Position numbers and translations under genes: made by a program. 64,000 nucleotides of DNA from Branchiostoma floridae (lineage: Eukaryota > Chordata > Leptocardii > Amphioxiformes > Branchiostomatidae), in the NCBI RefSeq assembly GCF_000003815.2, contig NC_049981.1:8720377-8784376 (forward strand), read 5' to 3'. Positions within the stretch are counted from its first letter, which is position 1; every line of letters starts with the position of its first letter. A model generated the notes under the pieces. That model did no database searches. It was not told the origin of the DNA and worked only from the letters and a program-made list of their open reading frames with translations. Below are positions 12,736 through 22,089 of this stretch, one piece after another.

Positions 12736-15700
12736 AGACACACACAGAGACAGACACACAAACGCTAGTAAAGATGAGAATATGAGAGCTTTATTTGTTC
12801 TTAGCAAAAAAAGAAATTTCAAACCTACCAAGAGAAGCCGCTAGGGGGCCCAAAATCTAAAGTTTTCGTTACATCCCACCAACACACCCAGTATAAAACC
12901 AATCCATCCAGCCGTCCTTGTTGACACACACACACTGATGTCTGATAACAAAACAAACAAACATTCGCTGTTCTCGAAACAATATTATAAAAATGTGAAA
13001 ATATAATCGCCATGAATATTTCATAGCGGTAGATCTAACCATAAATAGTACCCCATAGGTGGTCTTTAAATGTTCAGACTTGATTTCGTATTCAACATTT
13101 TGTAAATGTACATGTTATACTCTGAGCTGCTGTAAAAATCAATGCGTGTAAAAAGTCGATATCAAAGAATACAAAGTACAAAGTTGATAAGACACCAGAA
13201 ATTGACAACCACATTACTCCGTCAAAAATAAGAGTTGACGGTTCTGTGATCTATGGAGCGCGTGTCGACATGTACACCATTATCACGGTAAAACAGATTG
13301 CGCATGAAAGAACGTGGAACTAGCAGAATAATTTGAAGCCATTTTCTGTAAGTGTGTGGACTTGAATTATTCTTTAGAAACAGAGTATTTAATGGGCTAT
13401 CTCGGTAACACATTTATAAGATACGTATACAAATACACACATGGCAAGAATTTCTCTTATGCAAAATGTTGCTGTGGCACATGTTAATATTCCCCTGGGC
13501 TCCAAAAGGACCCATACGGCCGGATTTATAGGGTTAAAGCTATTTGTGCGTCTGAACATTCTAAATTTGTATTCTACTTTAGACATGAATACTTCAGCCA
13601 CACACAAAGCAAAGTTGATTCATTGTAAGGCACGCTTTAGAACAAGGCTTATCTCTCCAAACCACATTGCTTCTTCGTGTCAACTCTGGGAGCCAGACGC
13701 CGACTTTTGTGGGAAATGCGGCACCAAACAGGCTGTGCTATCTAAATCGTGTTGCAGACATACACCAGTGTAGATATTTTATGAGTAATGTCATAAATTC
13801 ACCTTTATCTTACCACTTACAGCTTACTGAATACCAGTGATTCCGGTTCCGTTGGTATGGCAGGGATAGCTTCCTGACCAATCCCAAACATGTTGTAACA
13901 TTCGCAACCATCCATGTAAATTGGCCGTACATCGCATACCAGCTTGTGTTAGCATCTAGCACTTTTACGTACATTTTATTTCTGAAGCCACTTTGGAACC
14001 ATTTAAGTCATTACGTCATAAAACAGGACAATAGTGGCCAAACGTCCTGTAATAAAGAACTAGACCTCCACGAATCCGTACCATCGCCAAATTATTTTAA
14101 CCATTAAGAATGATGTATAATAACGATTTCTCATTGATCATGAAAATAAGGTCAATATACATACATTATATCAGGCAATAATCTCATAATCATCATCATC
14201 ATCATCATTTGTAATCCTCATGGTGATGTGGAACAAGTGAAGTTTGATTTCCAGTATACAGTCTGTCATTCATCGCTGCGAGGAGTTCCGGACCGTCCAG
14301 TACAGTTTTTTAGTTCAATAATTAGTAAGCTTCTTCAAAGTTCGCTTTGTGCGATAAACACGTTTCTTAGAGAAAACAGGTGTCCAGAGCAAGAGTTTTC
14401 CGGCTGGCTCTCTACTACGAGCCACATGGGCGGCTAGGAGTAGTCGGCGTTGCTTAACAACAGATGTAACATTTGGTAACGATCCATATAGCTGACTATT
14501 TGTAATGTGTTTCATCCATGGTGTATCATACACTACCCTTAACATCCTTGTATAAGTACCATAAAGGTTTTTTGAACGTGACGTATTCATTAACGATGAT
14601 TCTAAACCATACAACAGAATTGCTTCAATACATGCTTTAAACACATTTGTCTTTAAGTTAGTTTGTTTTCTAATGGGTGCTTTCCAAATTTACGTAGAGA
14701 GTGAAGGGCACTCCATGCCTGAGCGATCCTTACATCCATGTCATGTACACTATCGGAGTAACCGCATAGGTAATGATGCCATCTACCTAAACGACACACG
14801 TTGGTCAAAGTTCTATTCTGGCAAAGAAAGTTATTTTAGTATTTTTCCATTGCTTATGAAAATAAGACCCTGACTTGCATAGATTATGTTTGACGAAGTT
14901 AGTCAATTGACTTTCATATGTCACATGTGTTGGTTGAGTTAACATCATGAACCGTTATGGAATGGTAGCATTTTTTTAAATATTACCTCAATATTGAAGT
15001 TCCTATCTATAAAGGAATTACCTACCTCCTCAGCCCAGATGACCAACAGACGGTGTTTTCTAATGCAGGTCTACTTCACATGATATAGTACAATACAACA
15101 GAACTGTACTTTTTCCTTCTCCGTTATGTGAATGAGGCCCTGATTTAAAATCACAGCACTACAGTTAAAAAAGCTGCTAGAGGCCTCAAAGTTACACCGC
15201 TAGCTCTCAGCCCCAAGAACTAATTACAATCACCTCTAAAAATCAGGGTCATAGCACTTCCAGAACATGACCTCTTAATCCTGGAAGTCCAGCTGCAGTA
15301 CCATAGCGAGCCGCTGGGAAGTCCATCATCTCCCCAACAGCAAAAGACGACCCGAATATCATGCAGATCAGAGCTCCTCGATTCACAAGTTGACGTTCCA
15401 CGGTAGTACTGTAGGAAGCCCATTGTCAAACTTTCATTGTCATTCCACAGCAGCTCCCCTCATTATGCCACTTACATACAAACCAAGGCATGCTCCAATG
15501 TAGTGCTGCTAGAAGTCACTTGGAAGATCATTATCAAACTTGAACGCTCCAAAACTCTCTCTAGCATATTCAACTTCTCGAGTTGTGCTGTTTGCATAAA
15601 AACACGCATACATCCTCCATAGTAAAACTGAAAAGAAAACATAACTTTCTAGCGAAGGTAAAGTCTTGACGTAGAACTACTGCCTTTACCAGCTAGTGGT

Positions 15701-18700
15701 CAGGGATATCAATGACTTATGGTTTGATATTTATTGTGTTCTTTCTGAGGACACGTCTTAAGTTTTACATTGAAACTTGTTAATTGTTATTTGTTTTCAC
15801 CTTGGATACGGTTATGAAATATGATCACAATCTTGTTTGAGATTGTCAGAGTAGGATATTTGAGCTACAGCTCACCCGCCGTGCATCATTCCCGTCTCCC
15901 CACGTGTTCTCTCCCGTAATCACAAAGTTATTACAAATCAGATGTATTTAGTAATGCTTAAGGACTTAATCACATTGTCCGGCGTGATTACAGAACAACC
16001 CTTACATTACTGATGCCTGCACTCAACTTCAAATTGCTAGTTCACCGCACGCAGCTGATGTAGTTAATGATCAGAATAAATATAACAGCTGGACGGAAAA
16101 GTGTCTGTCTGAGTCTAGGCCATTTAATTGACCCTTCCCACATAGTACTCAGGGCATGATGACCTTCTGGTCACAGAGAATGCATCATCATCATCATCAT
16201 CATCCGCCGGGATGGGGGATGCCAGTCTCTGGGAGGAACAGAGTGCAGAAGTTTTATTCTGAACATCCTGCAGACTTATTCTCTCCTGGACTGAATGGTG
16301 GGTAGTCAGAGTTGAATAAGGGCTTCTGAGTAGTGAGTTGCTCAGGATGATACGGCATGCACGACGTTGGTATGTCCAGAAATGGGGTAAATGTACGAAT
16401 TTAGTGTGTACGAAGTTGTACGAACTTGTACGAAGTTAAAGGTAGATATAGACCGTAATCGGTAAACTTCGGAAGTTTTAGGTGACGTCATCTAACTTCG
16501 TACAGGTAGGCAGGGTTGGTGTACGATGTACGATGTACGAAGATAACAAATCTAACTTCGTACAGGTAGGCAGGGTTGGTGTACGATGTACGATGTACGG
16601 AGTTAACAAATCTAACTTCGTACAGGCAGGCAGGGTTGGTGTACGATGTACGATACAGGTAGGCAGGGTTGGTGTACGATGTACGATGTACGGAGTTAAC
16701 AAATCTAACTTCGTACAGGCAGGCAGGGTTGGTGTACGATGTACGATACAGGTAGGCAGGGTTGGTGTACGATGTACGATGTACGGAGTTAACAAATCTA
16801 ACTTCGTACAGGTAGGCAGGGTTGGTGTACGATGTACGATGTACGAACTTAACAAATCTAACTTCGTACAGGTAGGCAGGGTTGGTGTACGATGTACGAT
16901 GTACGAACTTAACAAATCTAACTTCGTACAGGTAGGCAGGGTTGATGTACGATGTACGATGTTTAAAAATCTAACTTCGTACAGAGGAGCAGAGTTAGTG
17001 TACGATGTACGATGTACAAAGTTAACAGATCTTCAGTACAGATGGTCAGCCTTAACGTTGTACGAATCGTTAGAGTCGAATTAAAAAATGAGAGGTCTTA
17101 TTAAAACACCATATTGAACGATGACAAAATTACAAACTTTTCTAAATAAGACCTATATCTATGTTCATCAAGTGCATTGAAGAATGGGGATCACGTCAGA
17201 AATACAAAGTTGACAGCTCTAAGACCGTACAGAAGGCACTTGAATAAGTTTTAGATAATAAAAAGTAACAAAATTTAGAATGATGAAAATATTTTCGAGT
17301 TCCCATAAATGTTATCGTTCTCACTAAGGCATAATGGTATACAACAGTCACAAAAATGCTACCTAATGTTAGTCAAAACAAAATAATCTTGACTAAAACT
17401 CATTTCATATAAGTCATTCTATAGGAACCTCTTACTTTTATGAGATAGTTGATTCTAACGTTATCTGGCCTAACACCACTGTTTGTTACCAATAAGGGTG
17501 TCAGGCAGGAGTGTAAACTAAGCCCTAGACTTTTTAATATTTTTATAAACGATCTAGTTCACAAGTTAGATGATACAGATTGTTCTCCACCCGCACTCAA
17601 TAATTGGTGATCGATGATGAGAGCATGTGATTAACGCGTGGCTGACCATGTGCGACAGGTGAAAGTAGAATAGAATACTGCGTACGGAGTTAGCATAACC
17701 CACAGCATAGTCAAAACATCTTGACTTCGTACACCAGGCCCGACCCATATACGAAGATAGCATAACTCACAACAAAGTCAAAACATCTTAACTTCGTACA
17801 TCGTACTTCGTACATTAGGCCCGCCCCATGTACGAACTTAGCATAACCCACAAAATAGAAAACATTTTAACTTGGTACATCGTACTTCGTACATTAGGTC
17901 CGCCCCATGTACGAACTTAGCATAACCCACAAAATAGAAAACATTTTAACTTCGTACATCGTACTTCGTACATTAGGTCCGCCCCATGTACGAACTTAGC
18001 ATAACCCACAAAATAGAAAACATTTTAACTTCGTACATCGTATTTCGTACATTAGGTCCGCCCCATGTACGAACTTAGCGTAGCTACGTCACAGATAAAT
18101 GTCGACGTTTCCCGAACTTTGCCGACAGCGGTTGTCGGAAGTTGTCGGAAGCTAGAAGTTGTCGGAAATTACGTGTGACGTAGGCTGATCCAAACTTCGT
18201 ACATTTCACCTATTTCTGGACATGTATGGGTCTCTCGACGAGATGCCTGTTTTTAGTGAGTCGGGATTCCAAACTGGGACAGCATACTCACAGACATTGG
18301 GGCGCCTTTGTACATGGTGACTGGATCAAGTTTGGGAACTCTGAGCATCTTCAACCGTCGTAGGATGAAAAGGCGTTTTCTGTTTTGTTTAACCATGTGG
18401 GTAACAAGTCAAGTCAAGTCAAGTTTATTGCACGATTGTATCAGGTACAATGTATGGCAAGTAACATGTATTACTAGCAACTACGAACTATCTACATGGG
18501 TATACTAATCTAACATAATAGAAAATAAGGCGGCATAGTGCATTTTACATTGTTAAAGCACGACTTCTCTTTTGCATAGCATTATATATATATATTGGCC
18601 TAGATGGACAGATATGGAGTCGGGACATGATAGAAGTACATTGAATATTTCTCTACTTGTATTGGGTAGTGTTGTTCTGTTGTTACACATAGTCAATAAC

Positions 18701-21700
18701 TTTTTCCTTTCTTCATTATAACAAGGGCATATCATCAGGAAATGGTATTCATCTTCAATACTGTCTTTGCAGATGGGACACATTCTCTTTTCGGATGGTA
18801 TATTTTTGTGACGACCCTTTTCAATTTCTAAACAATGTGCTCCAATCCTTAGTTTTGTTATGCTATTAGTGAATGATCTGTTTTGAATTGATAACATATA
18901 GTTTTCTAGCGCAAAGGTTGTCTTAATTTTCGAATATGTTAACATGACTGTCCCACTTCAAGTTACTTTGTAACGGCTAGTTGGAGAAAAGGGAGAGGGG
19001 GAGGTGTTCGTCTGAAGAAAACGTGCATCACTTTGCATTCCGATTTTCTTTGGGTGCAACTGCATGTGGATTTTACTCGTCCATAGGCCAAGTCCATCAA
19101 GGTCATGTTGTAGATTGCTGTTTGATCTGCCTGCTTCCTATTATACTATATCATCCACTACGTTCCAGTGGTGTGATCGTGCGTCGTTTGCTGCACTGTT
19201 CCCCTCTCAGAAACTAGTGAGATTTAGTTAGAGACATGTTCCTGCTATTTATTTTTCACATTTACGTGTATAAGTTTAGGGTACATTTTCTATAATCACC
19301 TTCTAACTCAAAACAGAGACCATATACAACATATTTAAGTACCTCTGAGTGTAAGACAGGACACTACCAATCATTTAATTGCCTTTTTAATCATTTTAAG
19401 GCATTGCTATAGTTTTCTAAAAGGGTTTGAATTTTGGACCATCAAATTTTACCCTGTCGGCCATGTTTTAGTAAATCTGCCCATCACTCAAGTTCTCACG
19501 TTGACTGCATGGTCGTAATCAGCACCTCCATGGTAAATAATTATCTGTAATTTGCACTTGTGCCATGAAAAACATCCCAGGGTTTACTAGGGTAAATCAT
19601 CTATATAATGATAAGTTTAATAAAAGATTAGCCATATGTAAGATAAGAACAAGCGCACATCCGTGAGGGGCCGCTATAAACAGCTCCCTGTCCACGAGAG
19701 ATTGTGTAAGTATTGCTCAATGAATGCCGTAGAAAATAAAAGACATTTTATCAGTAAGTGTACCCACTATGAATCCGAAAGAAACAGAGTATTTCAAACA
19801 GTTGTCACAATTCCACCAAGCTTTTAGCACCTAAGAGATCACCAAAAGACTATATTTCTACTAAAAGCACAAAATCCCACCTTCGTACAGAACGTTGGAA
19901 AGTTCATTAACCGCTGCCTTCAGAGAAGAAGTTAAACCCGACAATAGTATTCATTGTACCATGTAGTTAATTAGACACTAGTTTTTTTAATGTATTTCCC
20001 TTAGTCTTTGAGACTGTATATGCAATTAGCCTTCGGGCATGATTTTGCAAATGAACAATTATTGTTATGCATAGACAGGTTTGTAACTTCTTGGAACTGC
20101 TATGGAGAAAGAAATTTAAAAACTTTTAATTTCTTAAACTCCTTGCATGGAGGCTACAAATATTCTTGCTAAAAGGATGGGAGTTTCTGTTAATTCACAA
20201 TTATGGAATATCTGGAGAAATCATGACCACTACCAAGGACGTTACGTCTATCATAATCTCCTTGCCACTACTACGTTGCCAATCGTAACCTCTGTTTGAC
20301 AGTTTCAAACTCTTGAAGTCTGTCAAAAAGCTGCCTGGTCGGCTTGGGGCGATTTACCGGCCCCTAACCTTCATAGTGCAAGTATCTGCCGCCTGTGTCT
20401 GTCAGCCTGAGTTTTCGATCGCCCATAAGAATTCCTTTTCGCGTGCTAAAAATAAGCATTACGGCGCCTTTAGAAAAAAAACAATAACCTTTGTTTTTGA
20501 TACGTTAACAGTCAGTTTCCACTTATTACCGTATGTTTCTAAAGTTACAGACATTGTTGGAGACCTTGTTTTGCCAATGAGATAAATGCAAGGTCGTCTG
20601 CCCAGGACAGACAATTGATAGATTTGGAAGTTAAAACAGCAGCATCGCATTTTTCACTATCTAAACATTAAGGTAGGTCATTGATAAATGATTTAAATAA
20701 CAAGGGACTGATATCACAACCCTGTCTGTTACCATGACTCTCCTGTAGGTTGTGAAGATGATGGTGATCGTGGTGGTGACGTTCTGTGTCTGCTGGCTCC
20801 CGTACCACGTCTTCTTCCTGCTTCCTCCCGGCTACAAGGAGTGGAAACACATCCAGCAAGTCTATCTCGCTGTCTTCTGGCTGGCTATGAGCAACTCCAT
20901 GTATAACCCATTCATCTATTGTTGGCTCAACAAAAGGTCAGATGTCAAAGTCCAATCAAAATGGAAGAGTTGAAATGATCCCCAGGTCAAGAAATTATTG
21001 GAAGTTGGTATCGCCTGTATTTAACCTTTCCATAGTGTAATTTGTCACATCAGATGAACTTTCACGCTAAAATGAAAGGTTTTAGATGACTCATCCTGTC
21101 ATATCCGCCCACCTCTTGTGTGCCGCAAATAACGTCATGCTTTTAGTATGTGTTCTGTTACTGAGTGAATCAGATGCCTGACCTCCTATTGTTAAAGTAA
21201 CCAGCCAATGACATGGCCGCATATGATCAATAGGCAAAGTCATTGGAAGGAAATTTTCCCTCTGAGAAATGAGAGTGTCTTAGTGGCTGACGACTGGCCA
21301 GCGATTACACGGCAAGAATGGCGGATCGTCGGCCGGTGATGTCTGTAATTGCCGTCAGATTTTGCGGACAGATTTTGCTGACTAAATGATAATGTAAAGT
21401 CTATTAAATTCTTGTCAATAAGCCTCCAAAACGTCTAAGGATGAGCAAGTCGCAACATTCAAACTTCTTGAACTTCGTAAATATGTTTAAATTCAGAACA
21501 ATATGACATCACTGAAACCCTGTTCTGCACACACATTGCAGATTCCGATATGGATTCCAGACGGCGCTTCGATGGTGTCCCGGCGTCCCGGCTCCGAAAG
21601 ACCCCGACTCGAGTCTAAAGATGAACCGTTTTACCAAGAGCACGAGCACGCAGATCAGCACAGTGCGGCTCCACACCATCCACAAGAGCGTCTCCGCCGG

Positions 21701-21743
21701 CAGCCGCATCGCTCGACGGGTTAGCGAAACGAGTGTGGTGTGA
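8701..21743 (+). CDS. Tachykinin receptor-like GPCR, four coding exons
   Basis: Rhodopsin-family neuropeptide receptor of about 382 residues, expected in the plasma membrane to couple tachykinin binding to a G protein. Coding exons: 8701-9309, 10403-10553, 20749-20936, 21542-21743. Visible marks: two N-glycosylation sites in the N-terminus (N6, N14); GN in helix 1; the block [16 protein letters not shown] in helix 2; C106 and C185 for the extracellular disulphide; ERY (not DRY) at 130-132; CWLPYH in helix 6; NPFIY in helix 7; and [13 protein letters not shown] as helix 8 with a palmitoylation-type Cys. These match vertebrate TACR1-3 along the length. Junctions 2-3 (phase 0) and 3-4 (phase 2) agree; junction 1-2 does not as sequenced (see findings). 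The specific TACR subtype is not resolved. Confidence 0.92.
9310..10402 (+). other. Receptor intron 1, no other gene seen
   Basis: About 1.1 kb. Contains a GC-rich patch at 9840-9910, where CCCGGTCCGTATTT occurs twice, and another at 10080-10200. Neither gives a recognisable coding or RNA feature. Confidence 0.5.
10403..10553 (+). CDS. Tachykinin receptor exon 2 (helix 5 and intracellular loop 3)
   Basis: Acceptor is a polypyrimidine run ending CCCCAG at 10402; donor AAG|GTAAGA at 10553. One leading base plus 50 codons. It encodes [15 protein letters not shown] of helix 5, then WAGKIPG and a basic third loop ending MKAKRK, all collinear with vertebrate TACR proteins. Confidence 0.93.
11275..11480 (-). 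mobile_element. Probable non-LTR retrotransposon 3' end with (TAC)n tail
   Basis: On the minus strand the sequence passes AATAAATCAATAAAC and ends in about six ACT/TAC triplets. The layout of A-rich terminus plus triplet tail matches other retroelement 3' ends in the window. No coding part is recognisable, so this is tentative. Confidence 0.4.
12350..12593 (+). repeat. Interspersed repeat, GCTAGGGGG-type family
   Basis: Contains the recurrent blocks CGCTAGGAGGCCC, 'AAAACCGGAAGTTCCG' and GCAGTACC found in the same order at 15150-15430, 24340-24870, 44790-45145 and 47040-47310. No coding capacity. Confidence 0.55.
12594..12702 (+). repeat. 109 bp direct duplication, unit A
   Basis: Identical, as far as I can read, to 12826-12934. 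Runs from TACCAAGAGAAGCCGCTAGG to the start of a CA microsatellite. Confidence 0.9.
12691..12755 (+). repeat. (CA)n microsatellite
   Basis: CA dinucleotide run with CACGCA and CAGAGA interruptions. It starts exactly where the interspersed repeat copy ends. Confidence 0.9.
12826..12934 (+). repeat. 109 bp direct duplication, unit B
   Basis: Second copy of 12594-12702, offset by 232 bases. Here the CA run is only about six repeats long, whereas unit A leads into a much longer run. Confidence 0.9.
14315..14644 (-). pseudogene. Reverse transcriptase C-terminal fragment (non-LTR)
   Basis: A 109-codon minus-strand frame reads [13 protein letters not shown], then [12 protein letters not shown] and [18 protein letters not shown] with [13 protein letters not shown]. 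This is the segment after the reverse transcriptase thumb that in related elements precedes the C-terminus ('LLYG-ES-W', 'TRMLR', 'RRLRLAGH'). No catalytic core lies upstream in frame, so it is a truncated copy. Confidence 0.75.
15150..15430 (+). repeat. Interspersed repeat, GCTAGGGGG-type family
   Basis: Carries the TTACACCGCTAG, TCAGCCCCAAGAACTA and GCAGTACC..GAGCCGCTGGGAAG blocks in family order. Diverged relative to the 24340 and 44790 copies. Confidence 0.45.
16491..17023. repeat. Minisatellite, 60 bp unit (nine units)
   Basis: Units start TCTAACTTCGTACAGG at 16491, 16551, 16611, 16704, 16797, 16857, 16917 and 16970, with a degenerate end unit. Most are 60 bp; those at 16611 and 16704 are 93 bp through an internal 33 bp duplication. 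All full unit lengths are multiples of three, so long frames stay open on both strands. I regard these as non-coding. Confidence 0.92.
17450..17600 (+). pseudogene. Reverse transcriptase fragment (RT domain 4 block)
   Basis: The plus frame reads [20 protein letters not shown], the highly conserved 'G-V-RQG-C-LSP-LFN-F-NDL' block of non-LTR reverse transcriptases, followed by a stop. Only about 50 codons survive. It sits between the two minisatellites of the surrounding element, so it was probably a separate insertion. Confidence 0.8.
17681..18080. repeat. Minisatellite, about 79 bp unit (five units)
   Basis: Units beginning TACGAACTTAGCATAACCCA occur at 17831, 17910, 17989 and 18068, with more diverged units at about 17682 and 17750. 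The 17831-18068 units are nearly identical, showing recent homogenisation. Confidence 0.9.
18406..18960 (-). mobile_element. Non-LTR retrotransposon 3' end with (CTTGA)n tail
   Basis: Minus-strand frame 18945-18553 contains [19 protein letters not shown], then [20 protein letters not shown], the zinc-knuckle C-terminus ('C..C...ED..HF...CP.Y..ER') of non-LTR elements. Downstream the strand reaches a GTACCTGATAC block and GCAATAAACTTG followed by four CTTGA repeats, which is the element's terminal tail. The 5' part including the polymerase core is missing. Confidence 0.82.
19600..20080 (+). mobile_element. Non-LTR retrotransposon 3' remnant
   Basis: The plus strand reads [20 protein letters not shown] and [16 protein letters not shown], a C-terminal zinc-knuckle pattern, then a diverged tail region. 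The end is TATGCAATTAGCCTTCGGGC, shared with the remnant at 38570-39080. In-frame stops and shifts show decay. Confidence 0.7.
20290..20733 (-). pseudogene. Reverse transcriptase remnant abutting receptor exon 3
   Basis: The minus strand reads [21 protein letters not shown] (domain 4 block, 20733-20671), then [11 protein letters not shown] with the catalytic ADD, then a broken frame rich in stops. The block ends 15 bases before exon 3 of the receptor, so the retroelement forms nearly the whole branch-point side of that intron. Confidence 0.78.
20749..20936 (+). CDS. Tachykinin receptor exon 3 (helices 6 and 7)
   Basis: Acceptor CTGTAG at 20748, donor AAAAG|GTCAGA at 20936, 62 codons plus two bases. 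Encodes [20 protein letters not shown], the [14 protein letters not shown] linker and [11 protein letters not shown]. The exon ends at the same place as in vertebrate TACR genes, after the helix 7 'CLN-R'. Confidence 0.95.
21542..21743 (+). CDS. Tachykinin receptor exon 4 (helix 8 and C-terminal tail)
   Basis: Acceptor ACATTGCAG at 21541. One base completes the split Arg codon from exon 3, then 66 codons and a TGA at 21741-21743. It begins [14 protein letters not shown], the tachykinin receptor helix 8 motif, and continues as a Ser/Thr-rich tail ending SETSVV, with many sites suited to GRK phosphorylation. An overlapping longer open frame in another phase is a shadow. Confidence 0.92.
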
Positions 21744-21889
21744 ACGGCGAGCATGCAAAACCGTTCCGCAGTGTCACAGTGCAGACACTGCGGTACATAC
21801 ACGGTCCCGAAATGTGTCAATTGCAACGGATGCAGAATAATTGTTGTATGAACATCTGAACTCTTACCTGCGCAAATAATGTATGTATC

Positions 21890-22080
21890 ATTGCATCTCT
21901 GTATGCTCTAGCATAACTCGAGAAGGCCTGGATGGATTGTCTGGATATTTGGTATGTGGATACGGCTTGATAAGACCTGAAGATTGTTTGATGGCCTCCT
22001 AGCGGCTTGTTCCGGTACTGCAGAGGAACTTCAGTTTTTGATATCTTGTGCTGTGGTCGTATATGGCTCTTAGGATAAGG
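21890..22080 (-). repeat. Interspersed repeat, GCTAGGGGG-type family
   Basis: Read in reverse it carries CTGCAGTACCGGAACAAGCC, GCTAGGAGGCC and the ACCAAATATCCAGACAATCCA end; its blocks appear in the same order as in the 24340-24870 copy. Confidence 0.5.
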
Positions 22081-22089
22081 TGGGGTCAC

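Larger units (their letters stand above)
16374..18221. mobile_element. 1.85 kb terminal-inverted-repeat element carrying two minisatellites
   Basis: The left end GTCCAGAAATGGGGTAAATG matches the right end read in reverse, GTCCAGAAATAGGTGAAATG, and both continue as TACGAA. Inside are a 60 bp minisatellite (16491-17023), a decayed reverse transcriptase patch (17450-17600) and a 79 bp minisatellite (17681-18080). Both satellites are built around ACTTCGTAC and TACGATGTAC words related to the inner edge of the inverted repeat. No transposase frame is visible. An AT dinucleotide lies at each outer edge and could be the target duplication, but this is weak. Confidence 0.7.
10554..20748 (+). other. 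Receptor intron 2 (10.2 kb), repeat-filled
   Basis: Holds retroelement remnants at about 11290-11480, 14315-14644, 18406-18960, 19600-20080 and 20290-20733, a 109 bp duplication with a CA tract at 12594-12934, and the 16374-18221 inverted-repeat element. Stretches between these (11480-12290, 13020-14310, 15430-16370, 18970-19600) show nothing I can name. Confidence 0.6.

Noticed and set aside
12485-12831. Cys/Val-rich minus-strand frames
   Set aside because: Produced by translation of the CA/GT microsatellite. The same applies to frames at 35152-35541 and 45074-45177, apart from the real exon at 45214-45371.
13441-13773. 110-codon plus frame with CxxC-like FCGKCGTKQ near its end
   Set aside because: Only a short zinc-ribbon-like motif; no splice sites, neighbours or wider homology that I recognise. 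Could be a pseudogene scrap.
16482-17084. 200-codon frame with 20-residue repeats resembling a repeat protein
   Set aside because: Both strands are open over the same minisatellite and there is no splice, start-context or domain support.
21503-21724. 73-codon plus frame over the receptor's last exon
   Set aside because: It is out of phase with the receptor; the adjacent frame beginning [13 protein letters not shown] is the real one.
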